Shown here: piece by piece, positions 44,293 through 53,366 of the stretch | Position numbering within the stretch: the stretch's first letter is position 1 | How the letters are laid out: every line of letters starts with the position of its first letter | Assembly: GCA_002309765.1 (NCBI GenBank) | Contig: DBXY01000019.1 | Coordinates: 1,201-65,200 of the forward strand | DNA length: 64,000 bases | Direction of reading: 5' to 3' | From: Verrucomicrobia bacterium UBA1200 | Lineage (GTDB): Bacteria; Verrucomicrobiota; Kiritimatiellia; RFP12; UBA1067 | Notes under the pieces: model-generated | What the model was told of the DNA's origin: nothing | The model's input: the letters and a program-made list of their open reading frames with translations, nothing else | The model's database searches: none | Program-made: the position numbers and the translations under genes

Positions 44293-47049
44293 TTAATCCT
44301 GTTTGGTAATCCATGCCAGCGGAAGTACCGACATCGCGAGGCACAGCCCGGCGGCGAATAAGGTTCCGCGCAGCACCATCGCCCACGGGATGTCCAGCGT
44401 TACCGGCAGCCCGGCGTTCAATGACCAGCGGGTTAGCGCGGTAAAGGACCATCCCACCAGCCCGCCGAAAAAGAGGCTCAACGCCAGCGAACAGAGGATG
44501 ATCAGCGCTGCCTCGCCGAAGAAAAGCGCCGCCAACTGGCCTCGGGTCATGCCGATTGCCCGGAAAGTGCGGATTTCTTGTTTGGAGCTTTGCGCGGAGG
44601 CGATTAACAAAGCGATAATTCCTGTGGAGGTAACCACCAGCGACCAGAACGGGATCCGCGCCATCGTGCCGAGTATGTCGTTGCCGTGGGCGATGGTACC
44701 GTCGGCGATTTCATCGCGATGGTGGACTTTGATCGAGCAGCTGCCGTCGTCTTTGACCGCAGACCGGATGCGCGAATCCAGCCGCACGGAGGCTTGTAAG
44801 GGATGTAAAGCGCTTTCCTCGGCATCAAGGTTCAGCCACAGGAAGTTTACGCGGTCACGGTTGCCGGTGAACCGCCGCGCCGTTGTTTCCGAGGTGAAGC
44901 ACATCCCCATCGTGCGGCCGCCGCCACCCCGCCGTTGCGCGGAACCGTCAAGTCGTCCGAACAGTGTGCGCACCTGCGCGCGGGAGGTTACCATGTGCCA
45001 GTTTAACTCCACCACGCCCGCGATTTTAAGCGGTTCACCGTCGGACAGTTGCAATTCATCGCCAAGATGCAATCCGGTCAGCCGCGATAGCATCGCGGGG
45101 ATAATGCAGCCGTTGCCGTCGCGCAAGGCGGCTACCGCTTCGTCTCTGTTTCCCTCTGCCAAACGTAGCCGCATTAACGGATGTTCGCCTCCGAACGCGG
45201 CGTCGGGATCTACGCCGAACACCAGTATCAATCCCCCCCCGCGTTCCGTCCCCGCCAGCGGGAACTGCGAGCATTCGATGGGCAGTGCCCGGTGGTTGTC
45301 CACGCCTTTCACTGTGCTCACCGCTTCGGCTTGCGTCCGTGACAACCCCGACGGCAGGGCGGAGACAATCACGTCCGGCCATTCCGGGCTGGGAGTGTAG
45401 CATGACATCAGCGTTCCGCCCCAAATGCGGATGGCTATGAATCCGCCCAATCCCAGCGTGAGCGTTAGCAGGGTGCCCAAAGCCCGTCCGGGATCGCGGC
45501 TGACCCGGCGCGACAAAATTCTCCAATCCAGCCCCAGCAGTGCGCTGATTGGCTTAAGAAAAATCGCCTCAATCAGCCGCATCGCCGGATGGATGCATAG
45601 CAGAAACCCGGCGATGAAACACGGGATGCCGACTGCGATCATTAATATTTTCAACAGTTGGCAGTCCAGATTTAACCCGTTGGCGAACAGCGGCAACGGT
45701 AACAACAGTAACAGCCCGACCGCGGTTTTGAATGGCGAGACCGGACGGTTGCGGGTAATGTCTCCTCCCACCGCTTCAAGCGGGCGTACCCGGATGGATT
45801 GGACAGCGGGCGCTACCACCGCGAAGGTGCCCACCAGTAATGCCAACAGCGCGGTGAATACCGGAGTCTGCCACCCCGGCGCGATTAGGCGAGGCAACTC
45901 GCTGCCCGGCGGTTCAGTGAGCAGGAAGATCTGTAACGCGCCGCAACCCAACGCCAATCCAAGCATCCACCCCGCCAACAACAGCAGCGCGGTTTCGGCC
46001 AACAACAGCCGCAAGACGCCGCTGCGGGTCATTCCGGCGCAACGCAACTCGGCGATTCGTTTGCGGCGCAACGTTAGTCCGATGGTCAATACCGTGCCGA
46101 GCATGCAGGCGGCGGTAATCAGCGCCAACGATAATGACAGCGGCAGCGATTGCATCAACTGATTAACGGTGTCGTTGCGGAATTGCGCCGCCACCGCCGC
46201 GCAGGTACCAAGCCGGCAGTCATCCGCCTCCGGAATTTCGTCCAACAGCAAACCCAGTTCCGCCGGATTTTTCCCCGTCGCGGTTTTCACCAATAGCAGG
46301 TTGGGGGAGAGGTCGGCGGTCGGGTTAAGTCGTTCGAACTCCCGCATCGCGGCCTCTGTGGTGTAAAGAGTAGGGAACTCCATTACTTTGGAGCTGGAGT
46401 CGAAGAACCCCACCACGGTTAGCGTGAGCATTCCTTCGCGCAGCATCAGCGGGATAGGGGACCCCAGCTCCGGTTTCGGGACGCGCCGCCCGAACAGACT
46501 CAAACTCGCCGCCACTTCCAGCGTTCCGGGTTTGGGCAACCGCCCCTCCGTCACTCCTCCCGCAAAGGGGCTCCCGGATTCCGGTAAAACCGCCATCGCG
46601 CCCATCATCGGCGGGCCTTGCAGCACCCTTCCGCCCGGCCGCATATCCATGTTCACCGGATGCACGCTCAAAGCGCAGGTTCGTTCCACCAACGGGGAGA
46701 GGTCGATTTCGTCCAGCAGGTCGTCCGGTAGCGGACGGGATTCGCCGCTGCTTCGGCGGCCCATCGTCGCGCCCGCCGTGGCGCGGTCCAGCCCGGTACG
46801 CTTAACCGGGGTTTGCGGTTTTCCGCCGGACGGGGGCGGTCCGCCGAAACCGCGCATCGGAGCACCGGCGATCCATGCCGTCCACGGCGCGGCGGCGCGT
46901 TCCGCCGCCGCCAACCCCTGGGAGATCGCGGTGTAGGTTAGACCCAAATGCCAGGCGAGTAGCCCCACTGCCGCCGCGACGCCGATAACCGCCGTGATGA
47001 GCCTTGCCCGCTCGTGAAGAATACTGCGGAAAACCAGACGAAAAACCAT
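44293..47049 (-). CDS. FtsX/MacB-like ABC transporter permease
   Basis: This 918-residue permease contains two FtsX-type halves: an N-terminal helix (LVFRSILHERARLITAVIGVAAAVGLLAW), a large periplasmic domain, a three-helix FtsX block (LSLSLALITAACMLGTVLTIGLTLRRKRIAELRCAGMTRSGVLRLL, ~305-350), further helices, a second periplasmic domain and a final FtsX block (VTSTGIIALLIASAQSSKQEIRTFRAIGMTRGQLAALFFGEAALI). This double architecture is typical of permeases that move lipoproteins or peptides or act mechanically on the periplasm. Its ATPase is encoded 10 bases upstream. The first periplasmic loop is Gly/Pro/Arg-rich. Confidence 0.9.
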   Translation of the reverse strand: MVFRLVFRSILHERARLITAVIGVAAAVGLLAWHLGLTYTAISQGLAAAERAAAPWTAWIAGAPMRGFGGPPPSGGKPQTPVKRTGLDRATAGATMGRRSSGESRPLPDDLLDEIDLSPLVERTCALSVHPVNMDMRPGGRVLQGPPMMGAMAVLPESGSPFAGGVTEGRLPKPGTLEVAASLSLFGRRVPKPELGSPIPLMLREGMLTLTVVGFFDSSSKVMEFPTLYTTEAAMREFERLNPTADLSPNLLLVKTATGKNPAELGLLLDEIPEADDCRLGTCAAVAAQFRNDTVNQLMQSLPLSLSLALITAACMLGTVLTIGLTLRRKRIAELRCAGMTRSGVLRLLLAETALLLLAGWMLGLALGCGALQIFLLTEPPGSELPRLIAPGWQTPVFTALLALLVGTFAVVAPAVQSIRVRPLEAVGGDITRNRPVSPFKTAVGLLLLLPLPLFANGLNLDCQLLKILMIAVGIPCFIAGFLLCIHPAMRLIEAIFLKPISALLGLDWRILSRRVSRDPGRALGTLLTLTLGLGGFIAIRIWGGTLMSCYTPSPEWPDVIVSALPSGLSRTQAEAVSTVKGVDNHRALPIECSQFPLAGTERGGGLILVFGVDPDAAFGGEHPLMRLRLAEGNRDEAVAALRDGNGCIIPAMLSRLTGLHLGDELQLSDGEPLKIAGVVELNWHMVTSRAQVRTLFGRLDGSAQRRGGGGRTMGMCFTSETTARRFTGNRDRVNFLWLNLDAEESALHPLQASVRLDSRIRSAVKDDGSCSIKVHHRDEIADGTIAHGNDILGTMARIPFWSLVVTSTGIIALLIASAQSSKQEIRTFRAIGMTRGQLAALFFGEAALIILCSLALSLFFGGLVGWSFTALTRWSLNAGLPVTLDIPWAMVLRGTLFAAGLCLAMSVLPLAWITKQD

Positions 47050-47059
47050 AATCCACCCG

Positions 47060-47809
47060 CTACCTGCCCATCGCGGCTAAATAGTGTTTAGCGACCTGTT
47101 CCGCGCTATTGCCGGTGTCAAAAGCGTCCATGAACCGCCCGTCCCGCAACAGCCGCACCCGCTGGGCCGCCGCCGCTACCACCGGATCGTGGCTTACCAT
47201 CAGGATGGTGTAACCCTTGTCGCGGTTGAGCTGGCGGAGCAGATCGCAAAATTCGCGGGCGGCCGGAGAATCGAGGTTGCCGGTCGGTTCGTCCGCCAAC
47301 ACCACGGCCGGGTTCCCTGCCAGTGCCCGGGCGATGGCCACGCGCTGACGCTCGCCGCCGCTGAGCTTGGCGGGCAGATGGCGGCGACGTTTTTCCAACC
47401 CCAGCGCCGTTATCAGCTCATCCACGCGGGCGCGGTGTTCCCGCTCGCTCTTGTCCAGCAACAGCGGCAACGCCACATTCTCTTCCGCGGTCAATGTCGG
47501 AATCAGATTGAAGTCTTGGAATATCAACCCGATCCGCCGCCGACGGAACAGGGTTAACTGCCGGTCGTTCATTGCGGTAACCGATTCGCCGCCAATGGTG
47601 ATTTCCCCCCGGTCGGCGGTGAGCAGTCCGGCCAACAGGTGCAGCAGGGTGCTTTTGCCGGAGCCGCTTGGACCCATGACCGCCTCGAAAGCGCCGTCGG
47701 TCAGTTCAAAGGATAGGTCTTTTATTACCTCAACGTAACCGTCGCCCAGACGGAATGATTTGCACAACCCATGCGCCGACAGCGCCACTTTGCCCTCGTT
47801 GCCGTACAT
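47060..47809 (-). CDS. ABC transporter ATP-binding protein (LolD/MacB type)
   Basis: This 249-residue ATPase energises the FtsX-like permease downstream. Walker A is VMGPSGSGKSTLLHLLAG (~39-56), the Q-loop is LIFQDFNLIPTLTAEENVALPL, the signature is LSGGERQRVAIARAL and Walker B is AVVLADEPTGNLDS, with the H-loop MVSHDPVVAAAA. The LTAEENVALPLLL stretch is characteristic of the LolD/MacB/FtsE group. It starts 15 bases after the second pseudopilin gene, so the four genes from 49855 to 44293 probably form one transcript. Confidence 0.95.
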   Translation of the reverse strand: MYGNEGKVALSAHGLCKSFRLGDGYVEVIKDLSFELTDGAFEAVMGPSGSGKSTLLHLLAGLLTADRGEITIGGESVTAMNDRQLTLFRRRRIGLIFQDFNLIPTLTAEENVALPLLLDKSEREHRARVDELITALGLEKRRRHLPAKLSGGERQRVAIARALAGNPAVVLADEPTGNLDSPAAREFCDLLRQLNRDKGYTILMVSHDPVVAAAAQRVRLLRDGRFMDAFDTGNSAEQVAKHYLAAMGR

Positions 47810-47824
47810 ATTTCGCGTCTTTCG

Positions 47825-48844
47825 TCACGAAGCCCAGTCGATATTGTACTGGGCGGCGGCGGCGGTGTTGCCCTGCGGATCGATCACCCCGACGAACTCC
47901 ACCGTGGTACCGGAGTTGCCGCTACCATTGTTCATCGAGAACACCAGCAGGTAGTTGCGGTAGTAGGTCTTGTCCAGTACCTCGCAACGGGGCGGGGTTT
48001 CGAACAGCGCGGTGGTGATGTCGGAGGAGCGTCCCATTCCGAACACCAGCAAACGCTTGCAGACGCCTTTGGAGAAATAGGTTTCCGGGGTGGAGGCGGA
48101 CACGCCGCTGACCCCGTTGGTGTTACCGTAGCTTTGGCCCAGCAGACGATAGATGTCGCTGCAAGTCGCGGGATTCAACACCGCCACCGCCGAACCGTTG
48201 GTAAGCACCACGGGGTAGAAGGCGCTCAAATCGGCGCGATGCCCCGGTCCGCCGTTACGGGTGGTGAGCGCGGAATTGCTGTCGAGTGTGGCGATGGCGC
48301 GGGATTGCGCGGTGGAGAAATTGTGCCGCAGCACAATCTGGATGCCCATTTCTTTCAGCGAGGCGACCTCGCTGTCTTTCAGGTAGTACATCCCCAGTTT
48401 GCCTTGGAGCGTGTCCAAACCTTTGTTGTTTTCGTGCGCCTCCTCCAGCGGGGTCGCTGCACCGGTGGTAACGCCGGAAGCGTTGTAGGTGACTTCGGAT
48501 TGCTTGATGCCGCAGTAGATACCGGGGGTTACGCCGCCGGAACCGTCATACCAGTTGCCGTTCGACCATTCGTAGGTACCCGCCGCGCCGGTAGTGTCAC
48601 CGCCGCCGCGTTTGACATCGATCAACGACTCCAGATAGTTGAACATCCCGGTGCGCTTGTCGGTCATCGCGATCTTGGTGTCGATTGCCCGGTGGATGTT
48701 CGCGATGCTGCTCAGGTTGGTTTTGCGGGCTGCGGCTTTGCGCAGGTCGCCGAATTTGCCCACCGCCACCACGGCGATAATCGCCAATATGGCAACCACC
48801 AGCACCAGCTCGATCAGAGTGAAACCTTTACTGTTCTTCTTCAC
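47825..48844 (-). CDS. Pseudopilin-like protein, paralogue of the gene upstream
   Basis: The 339-residue protein has prepilin leader MKKNSKG followed by FTLIELVLVVAILAIIAVVAVGKFGDLRKAAARKTNL. The globular part shares blocks with the upstream paralogue: GIYCGIKQSEV, GLDTLQGKLGMYYLKDSEVASLKEMGIQIVLRHN, YYRNYLLVFSMN and VEFVGVIDPQGNT. It is much longer than core GspG-type pseudopilins. It lies 36 bases after its paralogue and 15 bases before the ABC ATPase. It may be a minor pilin or surface fibre subunit whose assembly or release involves the ABC transporter; this is inference. Confidence 0.83.
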   Translation of the reverse strand: MKKNSKGFTLIELVLVVAILAIIAVVAVGKFGDLRKAAARKTNLSSIANIHRAIDTKIAMTDKRTGMFNYLESLIDVKRGGGDTTGAAGTYEWSNGNWYDGSGGVTPGIYCGIKQSEVTYNASGVTTGAATPLEEAHENNKGLDTLQGKLGMYYLKDSEVASLKEMGIQIVLRHNFSTAQSRAIATLDSNSALTTRNGGPGHRADLSAFYPVVLTNGSAVAVLNPATCSDIYRLLGQSYGNTNGVSGVSASTPETYFSKGVCKRLLVFGMGRSSDITTALFETPPRCEVLDKTYYRNYLLVFSMNNGSGNSGTTVEFVGVIDPQGNTAAAAQYNIDWAS

Positions 48845-48880
48845 GGTAAAAAGCCTTTTTTCCTGTTTGTCACAGCCCCG

Positions 48881-49855
48881 CTATTTCAGCAGATAGCGCG
48901 CCTTTCGGATAGTGTTGCCCTCCGGATCCAGCACTCCGGCGAATTCCGCGGTGACCATCGTGGCCGAACCGCCGCCGCTGGATTTTAGGCGGAAAACCAA
49001 AATGTACTGCCGGTAGTACTCGTTGCCCAGCACTTCGCTGTACGGTGCCGTTTCCAGCCCGCCGCGGGACTTGCCGACCATCGAGCAGTTGCTGCCCAAT
49101 CCGAAACACAGCAGCGGTCCGCCGGTGGCGGTAACCTGTTCTTTGGCTTCGGCGTCGGTGTAACCCTGTCCCCAGTTGGCGGTGGGCAGCAAATCCTGCC
49201 CGAAATCCTGGTAGATCACCCGGCCGAAATCGGTCTTGGGGTTGACCGCCGCGAACACCATCCCGTTGGTCACGGTACGCGCCATGCAGGCGGATAGCGC
49301 GGGGTCCAATCCGTCCGCCGCCTGCGGAATCGTTCCGTCGTCGCCCTTGCCATAGTGGGCAAAGGGGTAACCGCTGGCATAGGTGTTGTGGCGCATCACG
49401 TAGTCCAAACCGATTCGCCGGAACGCCTTGGCCTCGGCTTCGCTCACCTGGTACAGGCACAACACGCTGCGCAGGTCTTCGTGCAACCCCCGGTTGCGGT
49501 CTTCCACCGTGTCGCGGGTGAGCGAACCCAGATCAACCGGACCGCAATACATCCCGCCGACCGTCACGTCGGAACTGGCGGTGTTGAAGTCGAAACCTTG
49601 CTGTCCGGAGTTGTTCGCGGTGCCTTCGTCGATCAGACTGTCCAGCCGGTTCACGCCTTCTCCGTTGTTCACCGCCAGATAGGTCTCCACGGCCCTTCCG
49701 ATCGCCTGCTGGTTAGCGATCGATACCTTGCGCGCCGAGTCCGCCTTAAGCGTGGAAAATTTCGAAACGGCCAGCGATGAAATGATGGTCAGGATGACGA
49801 TCACCATCACCAGCTCGATCAGCGTGAAACCCGATTTACCCTTACAAAAAAACAT
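48881..49855 (-). CDS. Pseudopilin-like protein, first gene of the pilin-ABC cluster
   Basis: The 324-residue protein has leader MFFCKGKSG followed by FTLIELVMVIVILTIISSLAVSKFSTLKADSARKVSI, a class III prepilin signature with a cleavage glycine. The globular part parallels the downstream paralogue: GGMYCGPVDLG, GLHEDLRSVLCLYQVSEAEAKAFRRIGLDYVMRHN, YYRQYILVFRLK and AEFAGVLDPEGNT, so the pair arose by tandem duplication. Several cysteines (CKG, YCG, CLY, CMA, CFG, CSM) are only partly conserved between them. No pilus ATPase or platform gene lies in the window. Confidence 0.83.
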   Translation of the reverse strand: MFFCKGKSGFTLIELVMVIVILTIISSLAVSKFSTLKADSARKVSIANQQAIGRAVETYLAVNNGEGVNRLDSLIDEGTANNSGQQGFDFNTASSDVTVGGMYCGPVDLGSLTRDTVEDRNRGLHEDLRSVLCLYQVSEAEAKAFRRIGLDYVMRHNTYASGYPFAHYGKGDDGTIPQAADGLDPALSACMARTVTNGMVFAAVNPKTDFGRVIYQDFGQDLLPTANWGQGYTDAEAKEQVTATGGPLLCFGLGSNCSMVGKSRGGLETAPYSEVLGNEYYRQYILVFRLKSSGGGSATMVTAEFAGVLDPEGNTIRKARYLLK

Positions 49856-49981
49856 AGCCGTGCCTTCTTTTAAAAAACGCCCCTATGGCGCACTCATTGT
49901 AATTGAACGCCTAAAACGTTGCCGCGGTTCAGAAAAAAGTTTTGCCGTCTGATATTGATCCGGTTCGCGGCCATCCCGCGC

Positions 49982-50010
49982 TTGACTTCCGTTGCGGGAT
50001 GTTGTAACAT
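49982..50010 (+). promoter_or_regulatory. Sigma-70-type promoter of uxuA
   Basis: TTGACT (49982-49987) and TAACAT (50005-50010) with 17-base spacing, 22 bases before the uxuA start and its GGAGG site. Confidence 0.65.
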
Positions 50011-50032
50011 CCGCGTTGTTTTTGGAGGACGC

Positions 50033-51214
50033 ATGAAGCAAGGTTGGAGATGGTTTGGTGTGTCGGACGCGGTGCCACTGCGCGAAATCCGTCAGGCGGG
50101 CGTTACCGACGTGGTGACGGCGCTCTACTCGCGCCGTCCCGGCGAGGTGTGGCCAGTCCGGGAAATCCGGGCGGTACAAAAAATGGTTGCCGCCGCCGGG
50201 ATGAGTTGGAGCGTGGTGGAGTCGGTACCGGTGCACGAGGACGTCAAAAAGCACACCGGCGAATGGCGACGTTACATCGCAAATTACCGGCGCACCCTGG
50301 AGAACCTTGCAAAATGCGGAATCCGAACGGTATGCGTGAATTTCATGCCGGCGCTGGACTGGACCCGCACCAACCTCAACTTTGCCCTTCCGGACGGCTC
50401 GGAGGTTGAGCTTTACGACGAAGCCGAGGTGGCGGCGTTCGATCTGTTTGTCCTGAAACGCCCCGGCGCCGAAAAATCCTATCGTACCTCCATCCGCAAC
50501 CGCGCCCAAAAGCTTTGGTCTGCCGCCACACCCGCCCTCCGCCGCCGCATCGCCAAGTGTATTCTCTACGGATTGCCCGGCACCGTGGACGATCTGACTC
50601 CCGCGCAGCTGCTTGCTGTCCTCAGAACCTATGACGGCATTTCCGAGACGCAGCTCCGCGCCAATATGTACGCTTTCCTGAATGAAATCACCCCGACTCT
50701 TGAAGCGGGAAATATGCGGCTGGCGATACACCCGGACGACCCGCCGCATCCGGTTTTCGGTCTTCCCCGGATTTTCTCCACCGCCGCCGATATCCGTGAA
50801 ATGTGCAGACAATGCCCCTCCCCGTTGGTGGGGCTGACGCTTTGCACCGGATCGCTGGGTGGCGACCCCAAGTGCGACGAGGTGGCGGTGTTCCGCGAGT
50901 TCCATGACCGGGTGCATTTCTGCCATTTCCGCAACATCGTCCATCTCGCTCCCGGCGTTTTTCGCGAAAGCGAAAGCCACCTGTTCGGCAAAGTGGACAT
51001 CCCGGCGCTGATGTCCGAGCTGCTCCGGGAGGAGAAGCTGCGGGGCGAGGAGATTGTGGTGCGTCCCGACCACGGGCGGCTGATGCAGATCGACCGCCAC
51101 CGCAAGTGTTTTCCCGGATACAGTTACGGCGGACGGCTGGTGGGACTGGCCGAGCTGCGCGGACTGGAGGCCGGTTTAAAAGCAAGGAGTAACCATGAAA
51201 GCAAAAGGCGTTGA
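50033..51214 (+). CDS. uxuA: D-mannonate dehydratase UxuA
   Basis: This 393-residue enzyme dehydrates D-mannonate to 2-keto-3-deoxygluconate in glucuronate breakdown. It is a TIM-barrel, metal-dependent enzyme. Characteristic stretches are RWFGVSDAVPLREIRQAGVTDVVTALY, VVESVPVHEDVKK, VCVNFMPALDWTRTNL, MRLAIHPDDPPHPVFGLPRI, GLTLCTGSLGGDP, VHFCHFRNI and VVRPDHGRLM, matching UxuA along its length. The start at 50033 follows GGAGG by 5 bases. The next gene, an SDR enzyme, overlaps the end by 20 bases. Confidence 0.96.
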   Translation: MKQGWRWFGVSDAVPLREIRQAGVTDVVTALYSRRPGEVWPVREIRAVQKMVAAAGMSWSVVESVPVHEDVKKHTGEWRRYIANYRRTLENLAKCGIRTVCVNFMPALDWTRTNLNFALPDGSEVELYDEAEVAAFDLFVLKRPGAEKSYRTSIRNRAQKLWSAATPALRRRIAKCILYGLPGTVDDLTPAQLLAVLRTYDGISETQLRANMYAFLNEITPTLEAGNMRLAIHPDDPPHPVFGLPRIFSTAADIREMCRQCPSPLVGLTLCTGSLGGDPKCDEVAVFREFHDRVHFCHFRNIVHLAPGVFRESESHLFGKVDIPALMSELLREEKLRGEEIVVRPDHGRLMQIDRHRKCFPGYSYGGRLVGLAELRGLEAGLKARSNHESKRR

Positions 51215-52028
51215 AGGCAAAGTTTGTGTGATAACCGGAGCGGCTGGCGTGCTGTGTTCGTCGCTTACCGAAGATTTGCTCCGGCACGGGGCCAAGGTGG
51301 CGGTGCTGGATCTGCGGGGTGACGTGGCGCGCGAGTTCTGCGAAAAGCTTGCCAAAAAGGGTCTGCGCGAGACGCTTCCGGTGGAGGCGGACGTGCTGAA
51401 CCGCGATTCGCTTGAGGCGGCTAAAAAGGCGGTGTTGAAAAAGTGGCGGCGCGTGGACGTGCTCATCAACGGCGCGGGCGGCAACCACCCCAAAGGCACT
51501 TGCTCGGCGGAACAGTTCACCGAAGGTTGCGACCTTGCGGACACTTTCTTCGGCCTCACAGCCGAGGGCTTCGAGTTCGTAAATAAGCTCAATCTCGTGG
51601 GTACGGTTCTTCCCTGCCAGGTGTTCTGTAAGGAAATGCTTAAGCGCGGCGGTGCGGTGCTGAACTTCTGCTCGATGGCCGCCTACCAACCCATGACCAA
51701 GGTGGCGGCATACGCCGCCGCCAAAGCAGGAATCATGAACTTCACCTATTGGCTGTCGACCCATCTTGCCCCGATGGGAATCCGCGTGAACGCCATCGCG
51801 CCGGGATTTTTCATCACCAACCAAAACCGCTTCCTGCTGTTGGAGAAGGATGGCAAAACCCTTACCGCTCGCGGGCGCAAGGTGATTGCCAAAACCCCGA
51901 TGCGCAAGTTCGGCCAACCCTCCGACCTGCACGGCGCGGCACGGTTCCTGCTCTCGGACGAAGCCTCTTTCATCACCGGCGTGGTACTGCCGGTGGATGG
52001 CGGTTTCGTGAGTTATTCCGGCGTCTAG
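51195..52028 (+). CDS. SDR-family D-mannonate oxidoreductase (fructuronate reductase)
   Basis: This 277-residue short-chain dehydrogenase probably reduces D-fructuronate to D-mannonate, the step before UxuA. The Rossmann loop is VITGAAGVLCSSL, the second motif is LINGAGGNHP (variant of NNAG, with the family-typical GGNHP), and the catalytic set is Ser in FCSMAAY with YAAAKAG (Tyr, Lys). C-terminal VLPVDGGFVSYSGV is also typical of the SDR mannonate oxidoreductases. AAGGAG lies within the end of uxuA, so the two are translationally linked. This SDR type replaces the unrelated classical UxuB. Confidence 0.9.
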   Translation: MKAKGVEGKVCVITGAAGVLCSSLTEDLLRHGAKVAVLDLRGDVAREFCEKLAKKGLRETLPVEADVLNRDSLEAAKKAVLKKWRRVDVLINGAGGNHPKGTCSAEQFTEGCDLADTFFGLTAEGFEFVNKLNLVGTVLPCQVFCKEMLKRGGAVLNFCSMAAYQPMTKVAAYAAAKAGIMNFTYWLSTHLAPMGIRVNAIAPGFFITNQNRFLLLEKDGKTLTARGRKVIAKTPMRKFGQPSDLHGAARFLLSDEASFITGVVLPVDGGFVSYSGV

Positions 52029-52050
52029 CCACAAAGCAATCAAGATGACA

Positions 52051-52097
52051 GGATTAACGGGATCGGCAATACCTATTGGTTACGATCCCGTTAATCC
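52051..52097. terminator. Long palindrome after the uxuA-SDR operon
   Basis: A perfect 15-bp inverted repeat, arms at 52051-52065 and 52083-52097 (core TTAACGGGATC), encloses a 17-base spacer that itself holds CAATA/TATTG. There is no T-tract. It lies between a forward operon and a reverse gene, so it may end transcription from both, or be a copy of a dispersed palindromic repeat. Confidence 0.5.
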
Positions 52098-52347
52098 CAT
52101 TGATGACATCCAATAATATAATCCGCAAATTTAAGGGGGACAAGGGATACAGCTTGGTTTGTTTAACGTTGTGGAAAATAGCAAGCGTGGTGTCCGTTTT
52201 CAAATCGGGTTTCTAAATTCTGCCGATCGCTGCACTTGTTTCCAAATTGGAGTCCTTAACTTCCGCAACGACAGTATGTCGCCGCTTATAGGTTGGTCTT
52301 TCTAATAGTGGCGCATTTTTCGCCGAATGGTGTCCTTGCTGTCGATA
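52098..52347. other. Non-coding spacer before the lipase gene end
   Basis: No gene-like reading frame, RNA or promoter pattern is convincing here. The DNA is AT-richer than the flanking operon. Confidence 0.5.
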
Positions 52348-53280
52348 TCAGTCATCGAATAAGTCGCGCAGCCAACCTGCCCTGCGACCCTCTGCGCGGC
52401 GGCGCATATCTATAAGCAGACCGTCGATCGAGTGGTTTGCGAAGCGAAGGTTGTCCACTTCGTAAATTTTCCCGATGAGTTGCGTCCCCGGAATTGCCGA
52501 TACCGGGTCGCCCTTGCTACGAATGTTGAAAATGCGGGAAGCCTTTTCCGCGAGGACATCCTTGGGAATCGATAGCAGGGTTATGCTTGAGATGCCTGCA
52601 GCGTTGTATGTGGCGCAGATAAGCTGTTTTTGTTCCGAAAGTTTCATGGTCGCGTACGCGGCGATGCCTCCGCCGAGCGAGTGCCCTGTGATGGTCAGGT
52701 TTGAGTCCGGGAAGGCGCGCCGGACTTCCGACAGCACCTCTGCCCCGTAGAGATATTGCGCCGGCGTTCCTCCTCCGCTCTGATGGGCATCCACTATCCA
52801 ATCCTGCATCCAATGCTCGTCTTCTCCGGGTGAGTTTGATCCCCGGAATGCGATGACAACCTCGCCTTTGTTTTCCGTGTGGGAAATGCGCGCGCCGAAT
52901 CCGACGCCCCCGACATCTTCCACAAATCCGGTGTCCGGTTCGTAACGGTAGCGGTCCGCGGGAAGATTCAGGTCTGCGAATTCCTCCTCGGAAAACGGCC
53001 GATACCCGTCAGGGAGGGTGGGTTGGACGCGGTATGCCGCCGCCGCGTGTTCCCCGATGGTGATGAAGCGGTTGTGCTGGGCGGAGTCCAAGTCGTCCCC
53101 GAAGGATAACACCTGAGCCCCTGTCCACGCGACTGCCGATTTCGCGGTCCCCCTTGCGGCGGAGACGGTGTCCACAGACTTGCGGATAACGGCGTTGTCA
53201 TCGCCGTATCCGGTTTCTAGCAAACGGCACCCGCCGGTTGCCGCCAGAGCTATTGCCATAAAAATTGTAAGATGTTTCAT
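52348..53280 (-). CDS. Class 3 lipase-like exported lipoprotein
   Basis: The 310-residue alpha/beta hydrolase has lipoprotein signal MKHLTIFMAIALAATGGC (lipobox ATGG-C at residue 18). The lipase-3 nucleophile elbow is LTITGHSLGGGIAAYATMKL, preceded by VVIAFRGSNSPGEDEHWMQDWIVDAHQ; Asp and His candidates lie in RSKGDPVSAIPG and FANHSIDG. It probably acts on lipids or esters at the cell envelope. The codon use and lower GC differ a little from the neighbours to the left. No clear ribosome site is visible. Substrate unknown. Confidence 0.82.
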   Translation of the reverse strand: MKHLTIFMAIALAATGGCRLLETGYGDDNAVIRKSVDTVSAARGTAKSAVAWTGAQVLSFGDDLDSAQHNRFITIGEHAAAAYRVQPTLPDGYRPFSEEEFADLNLPADRYRYEPDTGFVEDVGGVGFGARISHTENKGEVVIAFRGSNSPGEDEHWMQDWIVDAHQSGGGTPAQYLYGAEVLSEVRRAFPDSNLTITGHSLGGGIAAYATMKLSEQKQLICATYNAAGISSITLLSIPKDVLAEKASRIFNIRSKGDPVSAIPGTQLIGKIYEVDNLRFANHSIDGLLIDMRRRAEGRRAGWLRDLFDD

Positions 53281-53366
53281 ATCAGAAAATTACATCCTGT
53301 TTTGTTTAAACGGTTAGTCGTATTGGTTGATAGGATAATAACGGTTAGCCGTTTGGCGGCTTCCGT

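Noticed and set aside
47771..48988. Forward frame of about 400 codons opposite the pseudopilins
   Set aside because: Low-complexity shadow of the reverse genes, which begin with clear prepilin leaders.
50688..52043. Reverse frame spanning uxuA and the SDR gene
   Set aside because: It crosses two well-supported forward genes and carries no motif.
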